A DNA stretch of 64,000 nucleotides from Pseudomonas viridiflava (GCF_900573885.1 NZ_UPSE01000601.1:292444-356443), one strand, 5' to 3'. Numbered from the stretch's first letter, positions 51,367-60,937 are shown. Translations and numbers: made by a program. Notes: generated from the letters alone by a model not told the origin.

Positions 51367-52905
51367 ATGTCGAATGAAACCACGCCCGTCACGGGGCCGG
51401 GCGCTGAAGTGCTGCCCGCAGAAAATAAAAGCGTATACGCCGAGTTGTTCGGGAAGATCAATCTCAACACTATTTCTTCCCTGGGCGCCTTGGAGCCTTA
51501 TCAGAATAACGACTTGTTGGCCGAGGTCTCTGCCGATGAACGGGTAACAGCGGCAGTAGATGTATTCATGCGCCTGCTTGAGCGGGCCGCGCAGAAGGTC
51601 GAGCGGCTTGATAGAACCTTGCTCGATGAACACATCGCCGCGCTCGATGAGAAAATCAGCCGCCAGCTCGATGCGGTCATGCATCACCCGGAATTTCAGC
51701 GCGTGGAATCGGCGTGGCGTGGCGTGAAGTCCCTGGTTGATCAAACCGATTTCCGCCAAAACGTGCGTATCGAGTTGCTGGATATCAGCAAAGCCCATTT
51801 GGTCCAGGACTTTGAAGACGCGCCCGAAATCGCTCAGAGCGGTCTTTATCTGCATAGCTACATTCAGGAATACGACACGCCGGGCGGTGAGCCGATAGCG
51901 GCGGTCATTTCCGACTACGAGTTCGATCGCAGCCCGCAAGACATCTCCCTGCTGCGCAATATTTCCAAAGTTTCCGCTGCGGCCCACATGCCGTTCGTGG
52001 GGGCAGTCGGCCCGGCTTTTTTTGGAAAGGATTCGATGGAGGAAGTCGCCGCCATCAAGGACATCGGCAACTACTTTGACCGCGCCGAGTACATCAAATG
52101 GAAGTCCTTCCGCGAAAGCGATGACGCTCGTTATATCGGCCTGACGCTGCCTCGCGTGCTGGGTCGCTTGCCCTATGGGCCCGACACCGTGCCGGTGCGC
52201 AATTTCAACTACGTGGAACAGGTGAAAGGGCCGGACCACAGCAAATACCTGTGGACCAACGCCTCGTTCGCCTTTGCCACCAACATGGTGAAGAGCTTTA
52301 TCCGAAACGGATGGTGCGTGCAGATTCGCGGTCCGCAATCTGGCGGCGCGGTGACCGATCTGCCTATCCACCTGTACGACCTTGGCGTCGGCAGCCAAGT
52401 GAAAATTCCGTCGGAAGTGATGATTCCGGAAACCCGCGAGTTTGAATTTGCCAACCTGGGTTTTATCCCGTTGTCGTATTACAAAAATCGTGACTACGCC
52501 TGTTTCTTCTCCGCCAACTCCGCGCAAAAGCCGACCCTTTACGACACAGCGGATGCGTCGGCCAATAGCCGTATCAACGCACGTTTGCCCTATATCTTCC
52601 TGCTCTCGCGCATCGCGCATTATCTGAAACTGATTCAGCGCGAGAACATCGGTGCCACCAAAGACCGGCGGTTGCTGGAACTGGAGCTGAACAAGTGGGT
52701 AAGCGGTCTGGTGACCGAAATGACCGACCCAGGTGTCGATCTTCAAGCCTCTCATCCTTTGCGCGATGCCAAGGTCACGGTTGAAGACATCGACGACAAC
52801 CCCGGCTTTTTCCGCGTCAGGTTGTATGCGGTTCCGCACTTCCAGGTGGAAGGCATGGACATCAACCTGTCACTGGTTTCGCAAATGCCCAAGGCCAAGG
52901 CTTAA
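51367..52905 (+). CDS. tssC: T6SS contractile sheath large subunit TssC
   Basis: A 512-residue VipB-family protein. Conserved stretches: FQRVESAWRGVKSLVDQTDF, GLYLHSYIQEYDTPGGEPIAAVISDYEFD, SPQDISLLRNISKVSAAAHMPFVGAVGPAFFG, FALPRVLGRLPYG-like LPRVLGRLPYGPDTVP, and the AHYLKL...LNKWV C-terminal region. GGAAA precedes the ATG. 24 bp after tssB, standard order. Confidence 0.97.
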   Translation: MSNETTPVTGPGAEVLPAENKSVYAELFGKINLNTISSLGALEPYQNNDLLAEVSADERVTAAVDVFMRLLERAAQKVERLDRTLLDEHIAALDEKISRQLDAVMHHPEFQRVESAWRGVKSLVDQTDFRQNVRIELLDISKAHLVQDFEDAPEIAQSGLYLHSYIQEYDTPGGEPIAAVISDYEFDRSPQDISLLRNISKVSAAAHMPFVGAVGPAFFGKDSMEEVAAIKDIGNYFDRAEYIKWKSFRESDDARYIGLTLPRVLGRLPYGPDTVPVRNFNYVEQVKGPDHSKYLWTNASFAFATNMVKSFIRNGWCVQIRGPQSGGAVTDLPIHLYDLGVGSQVKIPSEVMIPETREFEFANLGFIPLSYYKNRDYACFFSANSAQKPTLYDTADASANSRINARLPYIFLLSRIAHYLKLIQRENIGATKDRRLLELELNKWVSGLVTEMTDPGVDLQASHPLRDAKVTVEDIDDNPGFFRVRLYAVPHFQVEGMDINLSLVSQMPKAKA

Positions 52906-52928
52906 GCCGTGGCGCTCGGGAATACGCG

Positions 52929-54284
52929 ATGAAAATCGACCGTCCCCTCTGGGCCGACGGCGTATTGCTCTCGGCCCAGCAATTCCAGCAGCAAGCGCGC
53001 TGGGAGGCATGGAGTACCGCCTGCGTGGCTCATCTGGCATTGGCTCACCCTTGGGGTGTGAACGCCATGAGCTTCGATCAGGAAGCGCTACGGCTTGGAA
53101 AAGCCAAAGCCGTTCGGCTTTGCCTGCGTATGCCCGATGGCACCCAGATCGACACCCAGCGAACGGATCCTCTACCGCCGGCCCTCACACTTTCCGACCT
53201 GGTTGCCAGCGACTGCCAGCGGGTGACCGTGTTGCTGGCGTTGCCTTTGGAGCACGGGAACGGCAACAACTGCCTCTTCGACGGGGCGCGTAGTGAGCGA
53301 CCTACCCGTTATCGCCAGGTTTGGCGTGAGGTGCAGGATCACTTCGGCGACGAGGCCGTGTCGATAGGGGTGCTGGAGCACCAGATCAGTTTGCGGTTGC
53401 ATACCGACGACAACAGCGAGTACCTGGTTTGTCCGCTCGTGCGTCTGGTTCGCGATGATCTGGGCGTTTGGGCTATCGACCCCGACTTTGTGCCGCCGCT
53501 GCTCGGGTTGCACGCCCATGCGGGGCTGATGGAGCAGTTGGATAATTTGTTAACGCAGCTGTCTACGAAACGGCAGCGGTTGATGGCCATGCGCCGAGAG
53601 AGCAACCAGCGCATGGCCGATTTTGCGGTCGCTGATGTATCGCTGTTCTGGCTGCTAAACGCCTTGAACAGCTACCAACCAATACTTGCCGATATCAAAG
53701 CCCATCCCCAGCGTCCTCCAGAGCTTGTTTATCGGGAGCTAGTGAAGCTTGCGGGCGGACTGCTGACCTTTTCGCTGGAACACGACATCAGCGAAATTCC
53801 CCCGTACCGGCACGAAGACCTGCAAGCCGTTTTTCCCCCACTGCTGCGCCTGCTTTCGTCGCTACTGGAAGCCAGCTTGCCCTCGCGTGTCGTTGTCCTT
53901 GCGCTTGAAGAAAGCGGCGCGAACCGCTGGCAGGTCAGTCTGCTGGATGCGCGTTTGCGCGAGCACGGCGGGGCTGATTTCTACCTGTCGGTAAGGTCTC
54001 GACTGCCGGCAGCGCAATTGCGCGACCAATTCCCTCGCCTATGCAAAGCGGGCACCCCGGAAGAGGTTAATCGTCTGGTTAACGCGGCACTCGACGGCGT
54101 GCCGCTTCGTCCGCTCAGCCATGTGCCGGCGGCCATCCCATTGCGTTTGGAGAACCAGTACTTCGCTTTGGACATGCAGCATGAAAAAGGGCAGGCCGTG
54201 CTCGGCGCTGGTATCTGCGCGTTTTACGTGCCCGCGACGTTGCTGGACGCCAGGCTCGAACTGTTCGCGGTGCTGCGCTCATGA
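52929..54284 (+). CDS. tssK: T6SS baseplate component TssK
   Basis: A 451-residue protein linking the baseplate to the TssJLM membrane complex. Family marks: WADGVLLSAQQFQQQ near the N-terminus, a long central part with LWAIDPDFVPPLL-like VWAIDPDFVPPLLGLHAHAG, and a C-terminal domain. Ends in an ATGA overlap with tssL. Confidence 0.93.
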   Translation: MKIDRPLWADGVLLSAQQFQQQARWEAWSTACVAHLALAHPWGVNAMSFDQEALRLGKAKAVRLCLRMPDGTQIDTQRTDPLPPALTLSDLVASDCQRVTVLLALPLEHGNGNNCLFDGARSERPTRYRQVWREVQDHFGDEAVSIGVLEHQISLRLHTDDNSEYLVCPLVRLVRDDLGVWAIDPDFVPPLLGLHAHAGLMEQLDNLLTQLSTKRQRLMAMRRESNQRMADFAVADVSLFWLLNALNSYQPILADIKAHPQRPPELVYRELVKLAGGLLTFSLEHDISEIPPYRHEDLQAVFPPLLRLLSSLLEASLPSRVVVLALEESGANRWQVSLLDARLREHGGADFYLSVRSRLPAAQLRDQFPRLCKAGTPEEVNRLVNAALDGVPLRPLSHVPAAIPLRLENQYFALDMQHEKGQAVLGAGICAFYVPATLLDARLELFAVLRS

Positions 54285-54955
54285 ACCCCGTGCAGCGCCG
54301 GAGCGTGGATACCGACGAGCTCTTGCAGGACAGCTATTTGCTGACGGTGCAACTGCTCCATGGTTCTCGGGCGCAGGAAAACCTGCGCCTCAGAGACGAC
54401 TGCATTAAACAGGTCGAACGCGTTCGCAGTGCGCTTGAAGAGGCCAAGGTCGGGCAGCGCAGCATTGATCTGATCACACATGCGCAATGTGCGCTGCTGG
54501 ATGAAGCCGCCCTCAACCGCGCCACAGGCGAGTGCCGTCGACCTTGGGAAAGCGAACCGCTGCAAGCGAAGTTTTTTCAGGAGCATCAGGCTGGCGAAAA
54601 GCTCTACGAGAACATTCGTGAGGTCCTGAGCGAAGCAGCACCCGACCCTCTGGTTCTTACCGTATTTCACCGTGTTCTGCTGCTGGGCTTCAAAGGGCGG
54701 TATGTCGACCCACAAGACCCCGCGCGTGAGCAGATTCTCGCCGCGCTGAGCGCACTGGTAACACCCCTGGATCACGCCATTGCGCGCACCGACGCCGTTG
54801 CGCTCGACCATTCGCCGCAGTTAACACGCTGGTTGCAAGCTCCGTGGTTTCACGTGGCGAGCGTGGGGGCCTTACTGGTGGCGCTGTGGTGGGGCCTGGA
54901 TCATTTTCTGACCGCTGCAATCGACGGCCTGATGCTCAGCCAGGATGGCCCATGA
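54281..54955 (+). CDS. tssL: T6SS membrane complex subunit TssL (DotU/IcmH type)
   Basis: A 224-residue short-form TssL. The helical cytoplasmic domain shows LLTVQLLHGSRAQENLRLRDD, AQCALLDEAALNR and the ENIREVLSEA...LVLTVFHRVLLLGFKGRY stretch; a single C-terminal helix (WFHVASVGALLVALWWGLDHFL) anchors it in the inner membrane. There is no fused peptidoglycan-binding part; that role is probably played by the next gene. ATGA overlaps on both sides. Confidence 0.92.
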   Translation: MNPVQRRSVDTDELLQDSYLLTVQLLHGSRAQENLRLRDDCIKQVERVRSALEEAKVGQRSIDLITHAQCALLDEAALNRATGECRRPWESEPLQAKFFQEHQAGEKLYENIREVLSEAAPDPLVLTVFHRVLLLGFKGRYVDPQDPAREQILAALSALVTPLDHAIARTDAVALDHSPQLTRWLQAPWFHVASVGALLVALWWGLDHFLTAAIDGLMLSQDGP

Positions 54956-56721
54956 CGCTCACGTTGATGCGCGCGCTATGGTTGTGGGCAGGCACGCTGG
55001 CCTGGGCCCTGATCGCCATGTTGCCCATCAACGGCTGGGCCGTGGTGCAGTGCGGGGCGGCGGTTTTACTCATCGTGACGCTGGGCTGGATGTGGGCGGG
55101 ACGCCAGGTCGCGGCGCGGAGCGAAACCCTGGTATTGCGCGCAGGCGCGACCTTGCCTTCGTCCTCATACCGCCAACCCATCGCACTCGTCTGCGGTGAT
55201 GGGGCGAAGGCGCTATTTGGCGGTGACGTAGACGGCGATGAGGCGGTGGCGCTGCACCTTAGCGATGTGGGTTGTTATCTCGCGGTCCCCCGCGCAAGTC
55301 GCTTGCCGGCTGTGGTGAATGCCGTGTTGGCGCAGCGCCCCGAATGGGCCGGCCAGCTCTGCGTGATGCTGGTGGTCAACCCAAGTGAACGCGCCACGGG
55401 GTCTGGCCTGGCCGCCGATTTGAAAGCGCTGCGGCACGATCTTTCCCGCGCTCGCCGGGGTGGCGTGGTTTTGCCTCTGCTGACTGCCAGCTACCTTCCC
55501 GGCGGGCAGGGCGATCTTCCCTGGCTCGGTTGGCAGCCTCGCAGCGGCGAGCCGTGGGTGATGGAGCAGGGCAGTCGGCTGCATTTCGCTGCCTGGCAGC
55601 GCAACGCGCCCACACTGTTGCTCGAGGCGAGCCGAGCGCGTGCGGTCGTGCAATGGAGGGCTGGCATCGCCTGGTTTGCCGAGAAGGTAATCGCGCCATT
55701 AACCGAGGGCGGTTCTTATGACGCGCCGTGTACCGCCCAGGCCTGCGGTTTGCTTCTTCTGCCGCAAACAGCGTTCGGCGTGCCCGATAACCTGTGGCAG
55801 CAATGGCTTGGCCAGCACACCGGCCTGCGCGAATGCACGCCAGCCGTTGGCGACACCGTAACGCGACTGCCGTTTCCCGATCCGCTGGTGGCCATGTTGT
55901 CGGTTCGACGGCACCAGGCCCCGCTGCACCGTGCGATCGCCGTTGCGGCCTGGCTGTTTGCTGGAACCGGTGCAATCGCAATGATCAGCTCCGTCTGGCA
56001 AAACACGCTCTTGGCGCGACGGGTCAGCGACGACCTGAGTCGCTTCCAGGCTGCTCGCGCACAGGGCTCGGTAAGCGCGAGACACGATGAGGCGCAGGCA
56101 GCGTTGCACCTGCATGCGGCGGCGCTGGATAACCACTACCGCCATGGTGAGCCGCTGGCGTTTGGCCTCGGCTTCTATCGTGGCGAGCGCCTGCGCATGC
56201 CCGTGCGCGATGCCCTCGCCTCTATACGAACGGAGCCCGCGAGCGCGACGCAAGGGGATGCGTTGCAGCTGGACAGCCTGTCGCTGTTCGCCGTGGGCAG
56301 TGCCACGTTGAAGCCTGAATCCACCGCCGTGCTGATCAAGGCCATCAGCACCCTGAAGGCACGTCCAGGCTGGCTCATTTTGATTACCGGCCATACCGAT
56401 GCCGCAGGCCAGCCCGAGCGCAATCAGCAGCTCTCCCTGGCCCGGGCGAGCGCCGTGCGGGACTGGATTCAGCAAATGACCAACATCCCCGCGCATTGCC
56501 TCGCCATTCAGGGCCTTGGCGCCAATCAACCTATTGCCAGTAACGACACCGAACACGGGCGCGCGGCCAATCGCCGTGTCGACATCCGTTTGGTGCCTGA
56601 GCCTGCCGCCTGTTCGCCTGCGTTGGACGCAGATTCGAAACCGCCGCTATCCGCGGCTTTTGCCCCTACCAAAGGAGTGTTTGCACATGGCTATTCCGGT
56701 TTATTTGTGGCTGCAGGATGA
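54952..56721 (+). CDS. T6SS-associated OmpA-domain inner-membrane protein
   Basis: A 589-residue protein. Two N-terminal membrane helices (about 5-23 and 26-46), a globular region (about 60-310), a third helix (about 325-345), and a C-terminal OmpA/MotB peptidoglycan-binding domain (about 440-560) with the SLFAVGSATLKPES strand and the motif GHTDAAGQPERNQQLSLARA...NRRVDI. It probably clamps the TssJLM complex to the cell wall. Starts in an ATGA overlap with tssL and ends 35 bp inside hcp. The N-terminal layout (hairpin, domain, helix) recalls the start of TssM, but no Walker A motif is visible. Confidence 0.85.
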   Translation: MTLTLMRALWLWAGTLAWALIAMLPINGWAVVQCGAAVLLIVTLGWMWAGRQVAARSETLVLRAGATLPSSSYRQPIALVCGDGAKALFGGDVDGDEAVALHLSDVGCYLAVPRASRLPAVVNAVLAQRPEWAGQLCVMLVVNPSERATGSGLAADLKALRHDLSRARRGGVVLPLLTASYLPGGQGDLPWLGWQPRSGEPWVMEQGSRLHFAAWQRNAPTLLLEASRARAVVQWRAGIAWFAEKVIAPLTEGGSYDAPCTAQACGLLLLPQTAFGVPDNLWQQWLGQHTGLRECTPAVGDTVTRLPFPDPLVAMLSVRRHQAPLHRAIAVAAWLFAGTGAIAMISSVWQNTLLARRVSDDLSRFQAARAQGSVSARHDEAQAALHLHAAALDNHYRHGEPLAFGLGFYRGERLRMPVRDALASIRTEPASATQGDALQLDSLSLFAVGSATLKPESTAVLIKAISTLKARPGWLILITGHTDAAGQPERNQQLSLARASAVRDWIQQMTNIPAHCLAIQGLGANQPIASNDTEHGRAANRRVDIRLVPEPAACSPALDADSKPPLSAAFAPTKGVFAHGYSGLFVAAG

Positions 56722-57178
56722 CGGCGGCGCCGCCATCAAGGGGTCGGTGGACGTACAGAAACGCGAGGGCAGCATCGAGGTGCTCGCCCAAGACCACAGC
56801 GTGTTCATTCCCACCGACAACAACACCGGAAAACTGACCGGGGCGAGGGTTCACACCCCGTTTATTTTCCAGAAAGAAATCGATGCATCCAGTCCGTATC
56901 TGCTCAAAGCGGTCACCAGCGGGCAAACCCTTAGAAGCGCCGAGTTCAAATGGTACCGAATCGACGACGCCGGCCAGGAGGTGGAGTACTTCAACACCCG
57001 GCTTGAGAACGTCAAGGTGGTGAAAGTCGCAGCAAAAATGCACGACATAAAAGAGGCCTCCAAGGAGAAACACAACCACCTGGAAATGGTCGAACTGCGC
57101 TACGAAAAAATCACCTGGACCTACAAGGACGGCAACATCATTCACTCCGATTCCTGGAGTGAGCGGCAGAGCGCTTGA
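56687..57178 (+). CDS. hcp: T6SS tube protein Hcp
   Basis: A 163-residue tube-forming protein, thrown out of the cell with the spike; its hexameric ring also carries small effectors. MAIPVYLWLQDDGGAAIKGS start, GKLTGARVHTPFIFQKEIDASSPYL, and WTYKDGNIIHSDSW end are family marks. AAAGGAG stands nine bases before the ATG, inside the end of the OmpA-domain gene. A perfect hairpin follows its stop. Confidence 0.95.
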   Translation: MAIPVYLWLQDDGGAAIKGSVDVQKREGSIEVLAQDHSVFIPTDNNTGKLTGARVHTPFIFQKEIDASSPYLLKAVTSGQTLRSAEFKWYRIDDAGQEVEYFNTRLENVKVVKVAAKMHDIKEASKEKHNHLEMVELRYEKITWTYKDGNIIHSDSWSERQSA

Positions 57179-57183
57179 TCAAT

Positions 57184-57207
57184 CAGCGGCTGATTATTCA
57201 GCCGCTG
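57184..57207 (+). terminator. Perfect hairpin between hcp and vgrG
   Basis: CAGCGGCTGA-TTAT-TCAGCCGCTG is a perfect ten-base-pair stem four bases past the hcp stop. It lacks a T-run (GCTTCGCTTG follows), so it is more likely an mRNA 3'-end stabiliser or partial attenuator that keeps hcp message abundant relative to vgrG than a full terminator. Confidence 0.6.
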
Positions 57208-57231
57208 GCTTCGCTTGCTTGAGGGATGCGC

Positions 57232-59631
57232 ATGGCCAGTGATTCCGCTATTTCGTTTTTCGACCACAGCCGCCACCGGCTCAAGGTTCGCACTGTCGAC
57301 ATTGCGCTTGATGTATTGGCGTTTCGAGGCGAGGAGGGGCTGAGCAAGCCTTTCGTATACCGCATCGAATTCACCTCCACTGAACAGGATATTGCTGCAC
57401 ACCTGATGCTTGGGCAGGAAGGCAGCTTCAGCCTGCACGCAGCACTGAACGGTCAGCTGTTGCAACTGGCCGGTGGCGAATCCGTCAAGCCGCTGCGCAG
57501 CGTGTATGGGGTGGTCACCGGCTTCAAGCGTCTGGCCGGCTCCAACGATCAGGCCATTTATGAAGTGCTTCTCGAGCCGCGGCTCGCCCTGTTGGGGCGC
57601 GGCCAGCAGTACCGGATATTTCAGCAGCAGTCGGTGCCCGAGATCGTCGAGAGCATCTTGCGCGACCATCACGCCTTTCGCGGCCAGGACCTGTATTTCG
57701 CGCTGCACCGTGACTACCCCAAGCGCGATCAGGTGATGCAATACGGCGAAAGCGACCTGGCGTTTATCACCAGGCTGCTGGCGGAAGTGGGCATCTGGTA
57801 CCGCTTCGCCAGCGACGACCGCCTGGGCATTGAAGTGGTGGAATTTCACGACGATCAGCGCGCCTATCAGTTTGGTATCGAACTGCCCTATCGGTCGCCG
57901 TCGGGGACCACCAGCAGTGGGCAGGATGGCATCTGGCAGTTGCAGTCCGAGCACCAGGTGGTGGAGCGTCAGGTCAGCCTGCGCAGCTATACCGCCCTTG
58001 ATGCCACCGCTGATCTGGACGGAAAAATTGCCAGCGATCCCAACGTCAAAACCGTCTACGGCGACGCTTATCGATTTGGTGAACCCTACAGGGCGATGGG
58101 CGACGCGTTGGCAGAGCGCGAGAACCTCGACAGCGAGAGTGGCTACTTTTTTGCCCGCCTCAGGCATGAACGCTATCTGAACCTTCAAACGCGGCTCACC
58201 GGTATCAGCAGCAGCGCCAGCCTGGCGCCCGGGCAAGTGCTCAAAGTCGGTGACGGGGCGCCTCAGGCGTTTTCCGCAGGCGCGGTGCTTACCGAGCTGG
58301 TTACCACCGCCGCGCGTGATCGCAGCCTGACCGTGGAATTCAAGGGCATCCCTTTTTCGCAGGATTACTGCTTCCGCCCGGCGCTTGCAGAAAAACCGCA
58401 AATCGCCGGCACGGTGCCGGCCCGCATCACCAGCCGCAAGAACAACGATCCCTACAGCCATATCAACCTTGAGGGCCGATACAAAGTCAGCTTCCTGTTT
58501 GATCGCGGCACCTGGCCGGCCGGCGGTGAAAGCCTGTGGCTGCGCCTGGCGCGCCCCTATGCAGGTGCCGCCCATGGCCTGCATTTGCCCCTGCTGGCCG
58601 GCACCGAGGTGGCGGTTGCCTTCGAGCAAGGCGACCCGGATCGACCCTACATCGCCCATGCGCTTCACGACAGCGAACACGCCGACCACGTCACCCTGCG
58701 CAACCACAAGCGCAACGTGCTGCGCACCCCTGCCAACAACAAACTGCGGCTCGACGACAGCCGCGGTGAAGAGCATATAAAACTCAGCACCGAGCACAGC
58801 GGCAAAAGCCAGCTCAACCTCGGTCACCTCGTTGATAGCGGCCGGCAAAAACGCGGTGAAGGGTTTGAATTGCGCACCGATGGCTGGGGCGCCATTCGCG
58901 CGGGGAGGGGCTTGTTTATCAGCACGGACGAGCAGCTTGTTGCTGGCGGCCCGGTGCTGGCCATGCAAGCGGCCACCGCCATGTTTGAAGGTGCTGAACA
59001 GCAACTGCTGCATTGCCAGAAAGTGGCCGCCGCGCATAACTGCGTACAGCCCTCCCTCGATGACCTCCAGCAACTGCACGCTGATGCGAAAGGCCTCAAA
59101 GGCCCAGCCATCGTGCTCAGCGCTCCGCAAGGCATAAGCGCCGTTACGCCGGCCAGCCTTTTGCTAAAGAGCGGCGGCGCCTTGTATCTGCAAAGCGGGG
59201 ATGAAATCAATCTGGCCGCAGCGCAGCGCCTGAACGTGCACGCCGGGCAAGCAATTTCACTGGTTGCCCAGCAGGAAGGAATGCGCCTTGTCTCTGGCGA
59301 TGGCCCTCTGGCGATGGCGTCCCACAACGGCCTGCTCGACATCATTGCCAAGCACGATCTCACCGTGCAAACCACCGATGGTCACATCCAACTGACGGCC
59401 AAAAACGGCATCACGCTTGGCTGCGGCGGCGGCTTTATTCGCATCACGGCGCAGGGCGAGATCGAGCTCTACAGCACCGGCAAGCTGACCTTGAAAGGAC
59501 AGCATCATTTCCATACGCCTGCCGGCCAGGAGTTCCCGCTACCCGTATTGCCGGCCTTCGTTTGCGAGGACTGTTTACGCAAGGCGGCAGCCGCTTCCGT
59601 TGGTTTCCTGACACGAGGGCAGCAACCATGA
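57232..59631 (+). CDS. vgrG: T6SS spike protein VgrG
   Basis: A 799-residue spike protein. gp27-like N-terminus (about 1-370), OB-fold gp5-like region (about 395-470: ARITSRKNNDPYSHINLEGRYKVSFLFDRG...), repeat needle, and a C-terminal DUF2345 beta-helix part (about 570-760). The tail ends with a Cys pair (CEDC) and a short basic stretch, with no toxic domain. The ATG at 57232 is preceded by GAGGG seven bases away; the ATG at 57226 lies inside that ribosome site. The stop overlaps the DUF4123 gene as ATGA. Confidence 0.95.
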   Translation: MASDSAISFFDHSRHRLKVRTVDIALDVLAFRGEEGLSKPFVYRIEFTSTEQDIAAHLMLGQEGSFSLHAALNGQLLQLAGGESVKPLRSVYGVVTGFKRLAGSNDQAIYEVLLEPRLALLGRGQQYRIFQQQSVPEIVESILRDHHAFRGQDLYFALHRDYPKRDQVMQYGESDLAFITRLLAEVGIWYRFASDDRLGIEVVEFHDDQRAYQFGIELPYRSPSGTTSSGQDGIWQLQSEHQVVERQVSLRSYTALDATADLDGKIASDPNVKTVYGDAYRFGEPYRAMGDALAERENLDSESGYFFARLRHERYLNLQTRLTGISSSASLAPGQVLKVGDGAPQAFSAGAVLTELVTTAARDRSLTVEFKGIPFSQDYCFRPALAEKPQIAGTVPARITSRKNNDPYSHINLEGRYKVSFLFDRGTWPAGGESLWLRLARPYAGAAHGLHLPLLAGTEVAVAFEQGDPDRPYIAHALHDSEHADHVTLRNHKRNVLRTPANNKLRLDDSRGEEHIKLSTEHSGKSQLNLGHLVDSGRQKRGEGFELRTDGWGAIRAGRGLFISTDEQLVAGGPVLAMQAATAMFEGAEQQLLHCQKVAAAHNCVQPSLDDLQQLHADAKGLKGPAIVLSAPQGISAVTPASLLLKSGGALYLQSGDEINLAAAQRLNVHAGQAISLVAQQEGMRLVSGDGPLAMASHNGLLDIIAKHDLTVQTTDGHIQLTAKNGITLGCGGGFIRITAQGEIELYSTGKLTLKGQHHFHTPAGQEFPLPVLPAFVCEDCLRKAAAASVGFLTRGQQP

Positions 59632-60398
59632 CGCCTGAATCTATAGCGGCATGGCTCGACGAACTTTACCAGTGCTGCGCTGCGCAACCTGCAACCTCGT
59701 TGTACCTGATCATCGACCAGGCCCTTGACGCAGCGCCCCTGGCACCAGGCATTTCCAGCTTCGTTTCCTGCCATTCGTTGTTCACCGGTTTGCCGGAGGA
59801 AGACGCGGTTCACTTGGCGCCGCTGCTCATTCAAGTAGACCGCAATTCGCCCCTGGTTCGGCTCTGGCTCAGCTCACTTATGGCCGAGCGTGATCCTCGC
59901 ACTTGCATGGTCGCCCTGGTATCGAAGTGGAACCTCCAGGCGCTCGGCGCGTACCTCAGCCGCTGCCTGGAGGCAAGCAATGGCGGCCAGACAGGCATCC
60001 TTCGTTTTTACGACCCGCGCCTCTTCCCGCTGCTCTTCAGTCATGTGCTAACGCCGGCTCAACAGCAGCCGCTGCTTAGCCCCGCCGTGAGCTGGAATTG
60101 GCTCGACCGCGATGGCCTGCGCCAGCAAATGGAAGGGCTTGATGAGCCCCCCATGTACAGCGACGAGCTCGTCCCGCCCGAACTGACCGACACGCAGATG
60201 GAAACACTCGCCTGCGCCAGTGACGCCGCTGTGCTTACACAGGATCAGCTAGCCGCATTCCCTGCTGATCACAGCCTCGAATACCGGTTTCAAACCTGTT
60301 ACGCCGCGATGCTGGAAGCGACCCGCATTGGCCTGATTCTGCCCACGCAGCGGGATGCGTTTGCTCTCGATCTTTTGCACAAGCGAGGTGGCGTATGA
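59628..60398 (+). CDS. DUF4123 T6SS effector adaptor/chaperone
   Basis: A 256-residue protein starting MTPESIAAWLDELYQ. The DUF4123 pattern is clear: LYLIIDQALDA near the start, VDRNSPLVRLWLSSL, and FYDPRLFPLLFSHVLTPAQQQPLLSPAVSWNWLD. Such adaptors (Tap-1/TEC) load a specific effector onto the cognate VgrG. Its ATGA overlaps with both vgrG and the first immunity gene show that spike, adaptor and toxin cassette are translated as one unit. Confidence 0.9.
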   Translation: MTPESIAAWLDELYQCCAAQPATSLYLIIDQALDAAPLAPGISSFVSCHSLFTGLPEEDAVHLAPLLIQVDRNSPLVRLWLSSLMAERDPRTCMVALVSKWNLQALGAYLSRCLEASNGGQTGILRFYDPRLFPLLFSHVLTPAQQQPLLSPAVSWNWLDRDGLRQQMEGLDEPPMYSDELVPPELTDTQMETLACASDAAVLTQDQLAAFPADHSLEYRFQTCYAAMLEATRIGLILPTQRDAFALDLLHKRGGV

Positions 60399-60937
60399 CA
60401 GTGGTGATTCGGTGCTCTTTGCACGCCGGCGTACGGCGTTTAGCCGTGGCTTTGTCCTGTGGGCTAACCCTGGCTGTTTTTGCCGAAACCAGCTCGGCGG
60501 ACCTCATCTATGGAATTAACCACACCCATTGGGCGATCAATCGTTTCAGTGTCGACGGCCATCCGGCGATTGACATTATTGGCCCATACCAAGGTGGCGG
60601 TGGTGGTGGAGGGTATTTCGCTCCCAAACACTGGTCGCCGGGTATGACAGTGCGTGTGGATTGGGAGACTGGAGTTGGCGGATCTGAGGGCTTTCCCGGC
60701 TTTGCAGACCGGAAAAAATATCACGCATGGCTTAAAAAAATGGAGTCTCAAAACCGCAAATTGACCAAGACCGTGTCGGTGCCTGATTACACCGACACGA
60801 AAGTCTGTGGCATCACAGTCCACTTTCTGCCCTGCGACGAATTACAGGTCACCACCTCCTGCTACCGCTACGGCAACCCCGAATACCCAATCAAGACGCC
60901 TCTCCATCTACCGGAGCCGATGTCATGCCCGCAATGA
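60395..60937 (+). CDS. DUF3304-like putative T6SS immunity protein, copy 1
   Basis: A 180-residue exported protein (signal about 1-35, ending SSADL). The mature domain has INHTHWAINRFSVDG, a Gly-rich turn PYQGGGGGGGYFAPKHWSPGMTVRVDWETG, ITVHFLPCDELQV and the C-terminal PEYPIKTPLHLPEP. This is DUF3304-like; such proteins protect against T6SS lipases. The N-terminal signal differs from copies 2 and 3, but the rest is closely related. Periplasmic location fits neutralising a periplasm-acting phospholipase. ATGA overlap with the DUF4123 gene. Confidence 0.82.
   Translation: MTVVIRCSLHAGVRRLAVALSCGLTLAVFAETSSADLIYGINHTHWAINRFSVDGHPAIDIIGPYQGGGGGGGYFAPKHWSPGMTVRVDWETGVGGSEGFPGFADRKKYHAWLKKMESQNRKLTKTVSVPDYTDTKVCGITVHFLPCDELQVTTSCYRYGNPEYPIKTPLHLPEPMSCPQ

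Noticed and set aside
57142..59130. 662-codon open frame opposite vgrG
   Set aside because: Antisense shadow; vgrG on the plus strand has all family domains and context.
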